DNA from: a bacterium | GTDB lineage: Bacteria; Myxococcota_A; UBA9160; SZUA-336 | Assembly (NCBI GenBank): GCA_024226335.1 | Contig: JAAELY010000522.1 | Location: 1 to 55,530, forward strand | Direction: 5' to 3' | DNA length: 55,530 nt | In this document: positions 25,240 to 33,036 of the stretch, piece by piece | Position numbering within the stretch: the stretch's first letter is position 1 | Layout: every line of letters starts with the position of its first letter | The notes under the pieces: model-generated | Database searches by the model: none | Seen by the model: the letters and a program-made list of their open reading frames with translations, nothing else | What the model was told of the DNA's origin: nothing | Made by a program: the position numbers and the translations under genes

Positions 25240-26133
25240 TCAGCGCATCTCCCGCAAGCCCTCGGTCAGCTCGGGAAAGCTCAGGCCGATCCTCTCAGCT
25301 TCGGACAGCGCCGCTTCGGCCTCCGACCAGAGTCTCGCCTCGATCAGGGAGACGATCAGGTTCTGGTGCGCGACGCTCAGCTCGACGGAATCGCAACGTT
25401 CGCCGTCACAGGGCAGTAGGTCCCTGTATAGGCCGGTAGCCCGGGCGAAGCGCCCTGCGGCCCGGGCGTAGTTGCGCCGCTCACTGAATTGCAGGCCGCG
25501 ACGTACGGACGCCTGGGCGAGCAGGCGGGTGACATCTGTATTGTCGGGTCGAGTCTTGTGCAGGCGCTCGAGACTGTCGATCCCGGCATCGATCTGACCC
25601 CGCTCGATCAGCTCGTAGGCCAGATCGAGTCGCCGTTCCACACCTGCTCGGAAGATCGGCGTCCGGGCTTCGAGATCGGGGGCGAGCACGCCTGCTTCAC
25701 CGCGCAGACGCTCCGACAGCTCATCGTCGGGCTCGAACGCCGCGCGGTCCAGGAGAATGACCGCCAGCGCGTGCTCCAGTTCCGAATCATCGGGCAATGC
25801 GACGAGGGCTTTGCGCAGATCGGACTCGGCCTCGATCAGCGGCTGGATGCCCTTGCGCGCATCGCGCGTTCGCGCGGCCCGTTGGATATGTGCGGCAACC
25901 CACGCGCGACGCAAGCGATCGTTCCAAGGAGTGCGTTCGAGTGCCTCTGCGTAGGCGTCGATCGCCACTTCGTAGTTTCCCACCTTCAAAGCCGCATCGG
26001 CGGCGGCCACGAGCGGAGCAACACCGAATCGCTCCCGAACCTGCGCCTCCTGGTCGGGTTCCCCTCGCGTGCCACACGCGCTCAGACTCGCCAGAGCCAA
26101 AACGAGTACGCCTGCTTTGCCGGTCAATCTCAC
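25240..26133 (-). CDS. Lipoprotein with TPR-like helical repeats
   Basis: A 297-residue lipoprotein. The start chosen is GTG at 26133, giving the signal GKAGVLVLALASLSACG with lipobox LSAC. An upstream in-frame ATG at 26193 would add 20 residues. The mature part is entirely helical. The clearest TPR units are around AADAALKVGNYEVAIDAYAE and IERGQIDAGIDSLERLHK. Such proteins are scaffolds for envelope complexes. It is divergent from the YbjQ-like gene. The partner is unknown. Confidence 0.75.
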   Translation of the reverse strand: MRLTGKAGVLVLALASLSACGTRGEPDQEAQVRERFGVAPLVAAADAALKVGNYEVAIDAYAEALERTPWNDRLRRAWVAAHIQRAARTRDARKGIQPLIEAESDLRKALVALPDDSELEHALAVILLDRAAFEPDDELSERLRGEAGVLAPDLEARTPIFRAGVERRLDLAYELIERGQIDAGIDSLERLHKTRPDNTDVTRLLAQASVRRGLQFSERRNYARAAGRFARATGLYRDLLPCDGERCDSVELSVAHQNLIVSLIEARLWSEAEAALSEAERIGLSFPELTEGLREMR

Positions 26134-26229
26134 GGGCGCCGAAGTTAACCGAGGCACCGCTCCCGCACCAACACGACTGTGTGAACCATCCAATACAGTC
26201 TGAGATACGCCGGGCCGATAGGGTTTGCG

Positions 26230-26571
26230 ATGGCAGAGTCTGATTCGGCCGAAGAACTGAATTCCGAAAACGACGTGGAACTCTACACGTCGCCCTGGGT
26301 GAGTGGCACCCGGGCCGCGGCCTACTTTGGCCCGATCAGCTCCGAACTCTTTCTCGAAGACGAGAGCTTCGAGGATCGCTCCGCCGCCTGGAGCAAGGCC
26401 GAACGCGAATTGCTCGAGTCGCTACGCGACAAGGCGCGCTCGCTTGGTGCCAATGCCGTCGTTGGCCTCGAAGTGACCCTGGATCCTTTCGCCTGCCAGG
26501 CGGAGACCGAGGTCTCGGGACTACGCCTGCACGCCGTTGGCACGGCTGCCAAACTCGAGCCGCTCTTCTAG
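26230..26571 (+). CDS. YbjQ/UPF0145-like protein
   Basis: A 113-residue protein whose core fits the YbjQ (DUF74, heavy-metal-binding domain) fold: VSGTRAAAYFGPISSELF near the start, then a long helix and the typical LRDKARSLGANAVVGLEVTLDP. These are homopentameric proteins of unknown function. The first 20 residues are acidic and extra to the domain. It stands alone between two leftward genes. Confidence 0.72.
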   Translation: MAESDSAEELNSENDVELYTSPWVSGTRAAAYFGPISSELFLEDESFEDRSAAWSKAERELLESLRDKARSLGANAVVGLEVTLDPFACQAETEVSGLRLHAVGTAAKLEPLF

Positions 26572-26595
26572 CTCGAACCGTTTTCCTGGCTCGAG
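26554..26595. repeat. Inverted repeat between convergent genes, possible weak terminator
   Basis: CTCGAGCC at 26554-26561 pairs exactly with GGCTCGAG at 26588-26595; the 26-base loop is long. It spans the end of the YbjQ-like gene and the short gap before the convergent dehydrogenase. No good T-run follows on either strand, so termination is only suggested by position. Confidence 0.3.
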
Positions 26596-26637
26596 CGGCG
26601 TTTCCGGCTGACCCGCCTAGCGACGCTTTCCCCGCGA

Positions 26638-27528
26638 CTACACCGGATTGAGCAACGGTCGTCCGGCGAGCACAGCGACGATGTTCTCGGCAGCAATCTC
26701 CGCCATGCGATTGCGCGTGGCAATCGTGGCACTGCCCACGTGGGGCGCAAGCACCACCTGTGGCAACTCTGCGAGCCCTGGAGAAAGGGCGGGTTCGTTC
26801 TCGAAGACATCCAACCCAGCCGCGGCAATCCGGCCCTCTCGGAGTGCGTGCACGAGCGCGCTCTCATCGATCACCGCTCCCCGCGCGGTATTGACCAGTA
26901 CGGCGTGTGGGCGCATCCGTCGCAGTTCGGCCTCGCCGATCAGATGGCGCGTTTGGCGCGTCAGTGGAACGTGCAGAGACACGAAATCCGAGCGCTCCAG
27001 CAACTCGGGCAGATCCAGTCCGCGATCGCGACCGCAACTGAGCACCTGCATGCGAAAGCCCTCGGCGCGTTGAGCGACGGCCCGTCCGATGCGCCCTTCG
27101 CCCACGATTCCCAGCGTGCGCCCGGTCACGTCGAGTCCGATACCCAGGAGTGGCTCCCAGCCCGTGAAGCCGCCGCCGCGCACCAGCCGGTCCCCCCAGG
27201 GAATGCGCCGCGCCGCCGACAGCAAGAGCGCGAACGCCAGATCTGCGGTCGCGTCGGTCAACACGTCAGGGGTGTTGCTGACCGCGATGTCCAGGTCGCG
27301 GGCCGCATCGAGGTCGATGTTGTCGGTTCCCACCGCCATGTTCGCGACGATCTTCAAGCGCTTTGCAGAACGGAGCAGTTCGGCGTCGACCCGATCGGTC
27401 AGAAGCGACAGCAGTGCGTCGGCATCTTGAATCCCCAGCCCACCTGTCGTAACGGTGTGGCCGGCGGCGCGGAGCCGTTCCAGGCCCACTTCGGGGATCG
27501 GAGCGCTAAGGTGGACTCGCGCACTCAT
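26638..27528 (-). CDS. D-isomer-specific 2-hydroxyacid dehydrogenase (glyoxylate/hydroxypyruvate reductase type)
   Basis: A 296-residue NAD(P)H-dependent enzyme. LGIVGEGRIGRAVAQR is the nucleotide-binding turn. The catalytic Arg is in NTARGAVID, the Glu in GLDVFENEP and the His in LAPHVGSAT. The start is ATG at 27528; the frame's earlier ATG only adds sequence in the divergent gap. The length and motifs fit glyoxylate or hydroxypyruvate reductases, but phosphoglycerate or other 2-hydroxyacids cannot be excluded. It is divergent from the YkvA gene. Confidence 0.87.
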   Translation of the reverse strand: MSARVHLSAPIPEVGLERLRAAGHTVTTGGLGIQDADALLSLLTDRVDAELLRSAKRLKIVANMAVGTDNIDLDAARDLDIAVSNTPDVLTDATADLAFALLLSAARRIPWGDRLVRGGGFTGWEPLLGIGLDVTGRTLGIVGEGRIGRAVAQRAEGFRMQVLSCGRDRGLDLPELLERSDFVSLHVPLTRQTRHLIGEAELRRMRPHAVLVNTARGAVIDESALVHALREGRIAAAGLDVFENEPALSPGLAELPQVVLAPHVGSATIATRNRMAEIAAENIVAVLAGRPLLNPV

Positions 27529-27584
27529 GTGTTCTGCTCTACGGAAGGACCCTTCATGAACGCATCCTCGCACAGGAGACGGCG

Positions 27585-28160
27585 TTGAAAGAGTTGAAGG
27601 TCACATTCACGCTGGATGCCAAGGACGTCGACCATTTGCGCCGGATCCTGCAGCGCTCCCAATCGAGCGTATTGAAGAAGACTGAGGACGGGGTGATCGG
27701 CGCAGCGCTCGTACTGGCGCGCGAGGTTCGCAAGTTCAGCCCTCCCGAATACGTGATGGAGCGAGTCGAGCGACTCGAGAGTTTCGTCGACATGATCAAC
27801 GATCAGGACTGGGCCCTGCCCGTTTCCGTGAAACGCAAGGTGCTCGGTGCTCTGGCCTACTTCACCGACGCCGAAGACCTGATCGCTGATCCGGTCCCCG
27901 GTCTGGGCTTCCTGGACGATGCCATCATGATCGAGCTCGTGACCCGGGAGCTGCGCCACGAGCTGGTCGGCTATCGGGATTTCTGCGATTTCCGCGAGAC
28001 GGTCGAGCAGCGGCCCTGGACCCCAGCGGCGCAGAAAGCCCTTCCTGGGCGGCTGAAAACCAAGCGGAAACAGCTGCGTGAGCGCATCGAACGGAACGAG
28101 ATCCGGGCCGCTGAGAAGGCGGCCCTCGGGACAAGAGGCCGGCTGCGAAAGCTCTGGTAG
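27585..28160 (+). CDS. YkvA/DUF1232-domain protein
   Basis: A 191-residue protein. The central segment SVKRKVLGALAYFTDAEDLI followed by DPVPGLGFLDDAIMI is the DUF1232 (YkvA) signature, normally a short membrane-associated helical pair of unknown function. It is preceded by about 80 residues with no known domain and followed by a Lys/Arg-rich tail. The start is TTG at 27585 with AGGAGA seven bases before it. The small basic peptide gene and purM follow on the same strand. Confidence 0.72.
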   Translation: MKELKVTFTLDAKDVDHLRRILQRSQSSVLKKTEDGVIGAALVLAREVRKFSPPEYVMERVERLESFVDMINDQDWALPVSVKRKVLGALAYFTDAEDLIADPVPGLGFLDDAIMIELVTRELRHELVGYRDFCDFRETVEQRPWTPAAQKALPGRLKTKRKQLRERIERNEIRAAEKAALGTRGRLRKLW

Positions 28161-28195
28161 CAAGATCTCCCAGCCTTGGATATGCTCCGCCTCCC

Positions 28196-28321
28196 ATGAA
28201 GAAATCGACCAAGCTGCCGCACCGCAACCGTCGCCGAAGCGCCCGCCATCGCGCCAAGCTCAAGGCGAAGAACCGCAGAGTCCGGCTGCGCCGAAGCAAG
28301 GGCGAGCAGAGCCGGCCTTAG
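28196..28321 (+). CDS. Very basic 41-residue peptide
   Basis: A complete small open frame from ATG at 28196 to TAG at 28319. It encodes 41 residues, more than 45 percent of them Lys, Arg or His: it begins MKKSTKLPHRNRRRSARHR and continues AKLKAKNRRVRLRRSKG. There is no acidic patch or membrane segment, and only one acidic residue (Glu). The composition resembles small ribosome-associated proteins, and the neighbours (purM, tgt, rlmE, rplC) are nucleotide, tRNA and ribosome genes. That link is inference, and I do not recognise a named family. No clear ribosome-binding site precedes it. Confidence 0.65.
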   Translation: MKKSTKLPHRNRRRSARHRAKLKAKNRRVRLRRSKGEQSRP

Positions 28322-28339
28322 CGCCGCGCTTCGACCCCC

Positions 28340-29407
28340 ATGAGCACGCGCGAGTACGCTCGTAGCGGCGTCGACACCGACGAGGCAGATCGCGCTCTCG
28401 CGAGACTCCTGCTCGAGGTCGCACCGACCCAGGCCTTTGGCGCTTCCAGCGAGATCGGCGTGGGCCATTTCGCGGCCGTAATCCGCGTCGGGCCCGTCCA
28501 GCTGGCGCTGACCACCGACGGTGTTGGAACCAAGCTGCTGATCGCCGAGACGATCGAGCGCTATGACACGGTCGGCATCGACTGTGTCGCCATGAACGTC
28601 AACGACTTGATCTGCGTGGGCGCCAAGCCGGTCGCCATGCTCGACTACATCGCCTGTGAAAAGGCCGACCCCGAGATATTTTCCCAGCTGGGCCGCGGTC
28701 TGGCTGAAGGCGCGAAGCTCGCCGGAGTCAGCATCGTGGGCGGCGAGACCGCTCAGGTCCCCTCCATGGTGCGGGGCGTGTCGGAGGGCAAGGGACTCGA
28801 TCTGGTGGGCATGGCCGTCGGATTCGTTCCCGAGGGTGCCCTGATCGACGGCAGCACGATCGAGCCGGGCGATATCGTGATCGGTGTCGAATCCAATGGC
28901 GTGCACTCCAACGGGCTGACCCTGGCGCGCCAGGTGCTGAACAGGTTCAAGCTCGAGGAGTACATCGAGGAACTGGGCAGCACGATTGGCGAGGAATTGC
29001 TCAAGCCGACCCATATCTACGTGCCCCAGGTCGAGGCCGTAGCGGGGGCGGGTATCCAGCCGCGCGCGATCGCGCACATCACGGGCGACGGACTGCTGAA
29101 TCTGCGCCGCGTCGAGGCGCCTGTGGGCTTCGAGATCACGGATCTGCCCGAACCCAACCCGATTTTCGGCCTGATCGAGCGCAGCGGCGAAGTCGCCCGG
29201 GGCGAGATGCGGACCGTCTTCAACATGGGCATCGGCCTGTGCTTCGTGGTGCAGCCCTCCGACGCCGAAAAGACACTCCACGCCGTGCGCGAGACGGGCC
29301 TGCAGGCGTGGCAGATCGGCCATGCAGTGGCCGATCCGGAGCGCAAGGTGCGAATCCCCGCCGAGAAGCTGCTCGGCCACTCCAAGCAGTTCCTCGGCGA
29401 GAAGTGA
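28340..29407 (+). CDS. purM: Phosphoribosylformylglycinamidine cyclo-ligase (AIR synthetase)
   Basis: Fifth step of purine synthesis: ATP-dependent ring closure of FGAM to aminoimidazole ribotide. The 355-residue protein has all family landmarks: the N-terminal GASSEIGVGHFAAV, LTTDGVGTKLLIA, VGIDCVAMNVNDLICVGAKP, GGETAQVPSMV and the C-terminal HITGDGLLNLRR. Length is normal. It lies 18 bases after the small basic peptide and 10 bases before tgt. The usual partner purN is not adjacent. Confidence 0.95.
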   Translation: MSTREYARSGVDTDEADRALARLLLEVAPTQAFGASSEIGVGHFAAVIRVGPVQLALTTDGVGTKLLIAETIERYDTVGIDCVAMNVNDLICVGAKPVAMLDYIACEKADPEIFSQLGRGLAEGAKLAGVSIVGGETAQVPSMVRGVSEGKGLDLVGMAVGFVPEGALIDGSTIEPGDIVIGVESNGVHSNGLTLARQVLNRFKLEEYIEELGSTIGEELLKPTHIYVPQVEAVAGAGIQPRAIAHITGDGLLNLRRVEAPVGFEITDLPEPNPIFGLIERSGEVARGEMRTVFNMGIGLCFVVQPSDAEKTLHAVRETGLQAWQIGHAVADPERKVRIPAEKLLGHSKQFLGEK

Positions 29408-29417
29408 ACGTCCCCCG

Positions 29418-30614
29418 GTGATCCGGTGGACCCTCGAGGCGACTGACCCTTCGTGCGCGGCGCGAACCGGCCACCTGGAAACCCCCCGCGGTCAGGTCGA
29501 GACACCGATCTTCATGCCCGTCGGAACCCGCGCCGCAGTGCGCGGGATGGCCCCGGACCAGTTGCGCGACGCGGGAGCCGAGATCCTGCTAGCCAATACC
29601 TACCACCTGATGCTGCGGCCCGGTGCCGACCTGGTGCGCAAGGCCGGAGGCCTGCATCGCTTCATGGCCTGGAATGGTCCGATCCTGACCGATTCCGGGG
29701 GATTTCAGGTATTCAGCCTGAAAAACAAGGAAATAGAGCGCGATGGCGTACGTTTTCGCAATGAAATAGACGGAAACGAAGTTTTCATGACACCCGAGAG
29801 CTCCATCGAGATTCAGCACGCTCTCGGCGCCGACATCATCATGGCTTTCGACGAGTGCACCCCCTTCCCGGCAGATCGCGAGATGGCGCAGCGGGGCGTC
29901 GACAGCACCCTGCGCTGGCTGGAGCGCTGCGTCAAAGCGCACGGTTCCAGCGAGCAGGCGTTGTTTGGCATCGTGCAGGGGTCGGTCTATCCCGACCTGC
30001 GTCAGCGCTGTGCCGCGGCCGTCTGCGCACACGATCTGCCGGGGTTCGCGATTGGCGGAGTTTCGGTAGGTGAGGGGATCGAGGAGCTCAAACGCATCGT
30101 CTCGGTCACCGCGCCGTTACTACCCGAGGACAAGCCGCGCTATCTGATGGGCGTGGGTCTACCCGAAGATCTTCTGGAGTCGGTCGAGCGCGGCATGGAC
30201 ATGTTCGATTGCGTCATTCCAACGCGCTATGCGCGTTCAGCCACGCTGTTCACACGGCGCGGCCGTATTCGCATGACGCACAAGAACTACCGGCGCGATT
30301 TCTTCCCAATCGACCCGTCTTGCGATTGCTACGCGTGCCGCACGTTCACGCGCGCCTATCTGCATCACCTGTACGGGGCAAACGAAATCCTCAGCACGAT
30401 TCTCGGCGCGATTCACAACGTGCGTTTCTATCAGCGCCTGATGCAGGACATGCGCGAGGCGATCCGCGCGGCTCGCTTCCCCGCATTCAAGCGTGAGTTC
30501 CTGGCGGAGTACGGTGCGACGGCCGAACCGGGCGCGAATCTCAAGCGCCCGAGCGGGAGCCGCGGCCGGAAGAGCCGCGCCGGCGGCGCTTCCTCGCGCG
30601 ACCGCCGCCGCTAG
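29418..30614 (+). CDS. tgt: Queuine tRNA-ribosyltransferase (tRNA-guanine transglycosylase)
   Basis: Exchanges guanine for preQ1 at position 34 of tRNAs with GUN anticodons, in queuosine synthesis. The 398-residue protein shows LANTYHLMLRPG, the catalytic-site segment ILTDSGGFQVFS, IMAFDECTPFP, FDCVIPTRYAR with the nucleophile Asp, and the zinc site CDCYACRTFTRAYLHHL. The start is GTG at 29418, 10 bases after purM; an earlier frame start lies inside purM and is rejected. It has a 24-residue Arg/Ser/Gly-rich tail beyond the usual end, and that tail is encoded where the gene overlaps rlmE on the opposite strand. Confidence 0.94.
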   Translation: MIRWTLEATDPSCAARTGHLETPRGQVETPIFMPVGTRAAVRGMAPDQLRDAGAEILLANTYHLMLRPGADLVRKAGGLHRFMAWNGPILTDSGGFQVFSLKNKEIERDGVRFRNEIDGNEVFMTPESSIEIQHALGADIIMAFDECTPFPADREMAQRGVDSTLRWLERCVKAHGSSEQALFGIVQGSVYPDLRQRCAAAVCAHDLPGFAIGGVSVGEGIEELKRIVSVTAPLLPEDKPRYLMGVGLPEDLLESVERGMDMFDCVIPTRYARSATLFTRRGRIRMTHKNYRRDFFPIDPSCDCYACRTFTRAYLHHLYGANEILSTILGAIHNVRFYQRLMQDMREAIRAARFPAFKREFLAEYGATAEPGANLKRPSGSRGRKSRAGGASSRDRRR

Positions 30615-31224
30615 TCCCTCCAGTAGCCTGTTTCGGACCGGCCACCCAGTAGAATTCCTTGGAGGAGGCGCGCTTTCCCTCCGGGCGCACCTCGCTCACG
30701 TGGCCGAAGCGCTTGTTGAGCACGCCGCGAAAAGCCTGGCTCTGAGGCCCGGGAAAGGCCTTCACGACCAGCGTGCCCTTCGGCTCCATGACCCGATCCG
30801 CGACCGCCAGAGCCGCTTCGTGCAACTCTTCGATCGCGGCGCGATCCACGTCCTTGATGCCCGTGAGCTTTGGCGCGGCATCGCAGAGCACCGCGACGGC
30901 TTTGCGATCTCCCAGATGTGCAGCGATCTGATCAGCCGCGTCAGATTGCGTCATATCGAGCTGTAGCGACACGACCGGTGGCGCGAGGGGTTCGATCTCG
31001 TCGATATCCACGCCGATCACGAAGCCCTGCTCTCCGACGCGTTCTGCCAGGATCTGCAACCAGCCGCCGGGCCAGCTACCCAGATCGACGACGGCATCAC
31101 CGGGCTTCAGCCGCGCAAAGTTTCCGAGCAGGCTCTCCAGCTTATAAGCAGCCCGAGAGCGAAAACCCTCTTCCTTCGCCTTGCGGTAGAAGGAATCCTG
31201 GCGCTCGTAGCGAGCCGTGACCAG
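30541..31224 (-). CDS. rlmE: 23S rRNA 2'-O-methyltransferase RlmE/FtsJ, non-canonical start
   Basis: Methylates the 2'-hydroxyl of U2552 in 23S rRNA late in 50S assembly. The family core is complete: DSFYRKAKEEGFRSRAAYKL, VVDLGSWPGGWLQ (SAM site), VLCDAAPKLTG, TLVVKAFPG and SSKEFYWVA, holding the Lys/Asp/Lys/Glu catalytic residues. No ATG, GTG or TTG precedes the first conserved block. The only such codon is a TTG at 31059, which would remove the N-terminal 55 residues and cut through the SAM motif. I place the start at CTG 31224, preceded by GAAGG three bases away; a stop lies three codons upstream. It follows rplC by 17 bases. The Arg/Gly/Ser-rich tail overlaps tgt by 74 bases. Confidence 0.85.
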   Translation of the reverse strand: MVTARYERQDSFYRKAKEEGFRSRAAYKLESLLGNFARLKPGDAVVDLGSWPGGWLQILAERVGEQGFVIGVDIDEIEPLAPPVVSLQLDMTQSDAADQIAAHLGDRKAVAVLCDAAPKLTGIKDVDRAAIEELHEAALAVADRVMEPKGTLVVKAFPGPQSQAFRGVLNKRFGHVSEVRPEGKRASSKEFYWVAGPKQATGGTSGGGRARKRRRRGSSGRGSRSGA

Positions 31225-31241
31225 TCGCCTTCAGGTCCGGT

Positions 31242-31868
31242 CTAGACGGCGGGACGAATGCGGACCAGGCCGTTGCGATGGCCGGGAACCGAACCACTGA
31301 TGAACAGGAGGTTCTTTTCCGCGTCGATCTTTACGACCTTGAGACCGCGCATCGTCGTGCGCGTATTGCCGTGCTGGCCGGCCATCTTCTTGCCGGGCAG
31401 GATGCGACCGGGATAGGTTCCCGCCGACATCGCGCCACCGTGGCGGTAGTACTCATGGGTACCGTGGGTCTGGCTGTGAGTCTGGAAGTTGTGCCGCCGG
31501 ACCACGCCGCTGAAACCGCGACCTTTGCTGGTTCCACTCAGGTCGACGTCCTGGCCTTCCTCGAAAGTGCTGCAGCCGAGCTCCTGGCCGACCTCGAGCG
31601 CGGCCAGCTCTTCCTCGCTGAGGCGGACCTCGAAGAGGACGCGTTTGGGATCGACTCCGCCCCGTTTGAAATGGCCCATCAGGGCCTTGGTAGCGTGCTT
31701 TTCCTTGCGCTCCTCGAAGCCGAGCTGGACCGCGGAGTAGCCGTCGGTCTCCTCGCTCTTCTTCTGGACCACGGTACAGGGCCCCGCGCGCACGACCGTG
31801 ACGGCAACCCGGTTCCCGTCTTCGCTGAAGATCTGCGTCATTCCCAGTTTGCGACCAACGATTTCCAC
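31242..31868 (-). CDS. rplC: 50S ribosomal protein L3 (uL3)
   Basis: An early 50S assembly protein contacting the peptidyl-transferase region. The 208-residue product is full length: VGRKLGMTQIFSEDGN at the start, GTSKGRGFSGVVRRHNF, then GRILPGKKMAGQHGN and the C-terminal GSVPGHRNGLVRIRP. The GTG start at 31868 has AAGGAG before it. It is not in an S10-type operon: no rpsJ before it and no rplD after it. The downstream partner is rlmE. It has its own promoter-like -10 box. Whether another rplC copy exists elsewhere cannot be seen here. Confidence 0.93.
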   Translation of the reverse strand: MEIVGRKLGMTQIFSEDGNRVAVTVVRAGPCTVVQKKSEETDGYSAVQLGFEERKEKHATKALMGHFKRGGVDPKRVLFEVRLSEEELAALEVGQELGCSTFEEGQDVDLSGTSKGRGFSGVVRRHNFQTHSQTHGTHEYYRHGGAMSAGTYPGRILPGKKMAGQHGNTRTTMRGLKVVKIDAEKNLLFISGSVPGHRNGLVRIRPAV

Positions 31869-31883
31869 GAGACCAGCTCCTTG

Positions 31884-31901
31884 GCGCCCTTGCTCGGGCG
31901 C
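31884..31901 (-). promoter_or_regulatory. Hairpin in the rplC leader directly before the ribosome site
   Basis: GCGCCC and GGGCGC form a perfect 6-bp stem with a 6-base loop in the leader of rplC. The stem ends one base before the AAGGAG ribosome site, so folding could mask it. Autogenous control of ribosomal protein genes by leader structure is well known for other operons. The idea that L3 itself is the effector here is inference. Confidence 0.4.
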
Positions 31902-31923
31902 ACCCTCCTGTGAGGGGCGGCGC

Positions 31924-31929
31924 ATTATA
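31924..31929 (-). promoter_or_regulatory. Probable -10 box of the rplC-rlmE promoter
   Basis: On the minus strand the sequence reads TATAAT, a perfect sigma-70 -10 box, about 55 bases upstream of the rplC start codon. There is no good TTGACA at 16-18 bases above it (the position reads TCGCGC). The box supports rplC having its own transcription start instead of belonging to a longer operon. Confidence 0.5.
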
Positions 31930-31987
31930 GCGGCGAGGCGACCGATGCGCGACCGTTGTGGATCACCTCTTGTCTGGAGAACCCTCT

Positions 31988-32866
31988 ATGCGGCTCTTTG
32001 CGCGCCTTGGCCTTTTCGCCCTCCTGCTGATCGTCCTGCTGATCGGCGGAATCGTGATCTATTTCAACAACATCGCTCGGGCGGGGATCGAAGGCGGCGC
32101 CAGCCATGCGCTCGGGGTAGAGACCGTCCTTTCCAGTTTCCGGCTGCGCCCGATTCGGGGCGAAATCGGGCTTTCCGGACTCGATATCAAGAACCCTCCG
32201 GGATTCGAACGCCCCAGCTTCATGAAACTGGGCAGCGCCAGCGCCAGCGTGGACCTGCAGAGTCTCACTTCCGATGTGATCGTGATCCCGAAAATCGATC
32301 TCACGGGATTCGAGATGACTCTCGAGCAGAACAGCGGGGGCTCCAACTACGGAACAGTGCTCGATAACCTCGAGAAGCTGAGCCCGGGAGGCGAGCCGGA
32401 AAGCGAAACCGAGCCCGGTGCCGAAAAACGCGTCGTGATTCGGGAATTGCTGATTCGCGACATCTCCGCCTACACGAAATTCTCGCGCGCCGGGGTATCC
32501 CTTCCGGAGATCGAGTTCCAGGTTCCGGAAATTCGCCTGACGAACCTCGGAGAAGAAGGCGGGGGTATCTCGATACCGGAGGTCATGGCGCTGGTAACAC
32601 AGACGGTGCTGCGCGCAGTCGTGAAGAAATCGGGCGCGCTACCCCTGGGGCTCGCGCGCGATCTGACGGGTCGCCTCGACAAACTATCGGCGGCACTTCC
32701 CGTTCACAAAGTCGCGACCACGCTTGGCGGGACGGCCGACAAGCTCGGCGACACGGGCCGAAAAGCCGCAGAAGCTCTTGGCTCCGGGGTCGAGGGCGTA
32801 ACCAGCGGCACCGGCAAGGCTGTGGACAAGCTCAAAGGATTCCTGGGGGGCAAGAAGGAAAAGTAG
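31988..32866 (+). CDS. AsmA-like membrane-anchored protein
   Basis: A 292-residue protein. One N-terminal membrane segment (LGLFALLLIVLLIGGIVIYF) anchors a periplasmic domain. The sentences FRLRPIRGEIGLSGLDIKNP, LGSASASVDLQS and IPKIDLTGFEMTLEQ are typical of AsmA-like repeated beta-groove proteins, which are linked to outer-membrane lipid transport or assembly. It is much shorter than full AsmA and ends in a helical, Gly/Lys-rich part. ATG at 31988 with CTGGAG before it is preferred over a start ten codons upstream. Divergent from rplC. Confidence 0.75.
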   Translation: MRLFARLGLFALLLIVLLIGGIVIYFNNIARAGIEGGASHALGVETVLSSFRLRPIRGEIGLSGLDIKNPPGFERPSFMKLGSASASVDLQSLTSDVIVIPKIDLTGFEMTLEQNSGGSNYGTVLDNLEKLSPGGEPESETEPGAEKRVVIRELLIRDISAYTKFSRAGVSLPEIEFQVPEIRLTNLGEEGGGISIPEVMALVTQTVLRAVVKKSGALPLGLARDLTGRLDKLSAALPVHKVATTLGGTADKLGDTGRKAAEALGSGVEGVTSGTGKAVDKLKGFLGGKKEK

Positions 32867-32928
32867 TTCCCCCGGGACAGCCCCGTCATGAGTACTGCCT
32901 CGTGCCCAGCTGCGCCGGCTTCGTGCCC

Positions 32929-32951
32929 GAAACGGCACCGTTTCGTATAGT
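32929..32951 (+). promoter_or_regulatory. Palindrome GAAACGG-CA-CCGTTTC beside a TATAGT box, upstream of mfd
   Basis: Seven-base perfect arms at 32929-32935 and 32938-32944 are followed one base later by TATAGT (32946-32951), a plausible -10 box. The palindrome would occupy the spacer of an mfd promoter, as an operator would. It does not look like the LexA box of Escherichia coli (CTGT-N8-ACAG). I see no good -35 box. Confidence 0.4.
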
Positions 32952-32972
32952 CAAAGCCTGGAAAACAAGAGA

Positions 32973-33001
32973 CCCACCCCCCGGATCGCTCCGGCGGTGG
33001 G
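32973..33001 (+). terminator. Strong GC-rich hairpin between the AsmA-like gene and mfd
   Basis: CCCACC...CCGGA pairs with TCCGG...GGTGGG around a TCGC loop, with one or two unpaired C residues in the 5' arm. CATCTTTGCG follows, so the T-tract is poor. It could end transcription from the AsmA-like gene, or act as a leader structure within the mfd mRNA, 36 bases before its start. On the minus strand it is followed by TCTCTTGTTTT, a slightly better T-run. Confidence 0.45.
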
Positions 33002-33036
33002 CATCTTTGCGTTAACGACCTGGAATTGAGGGATCG

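Noticed and set aside
31059-31224. Frameshift as explanation for the missing rlmE N-terminus
   Set aside because: The conserved N-terminal residues are all in one frame with the rest of the protein, so no shift is needed. Only the start codon is unusual.
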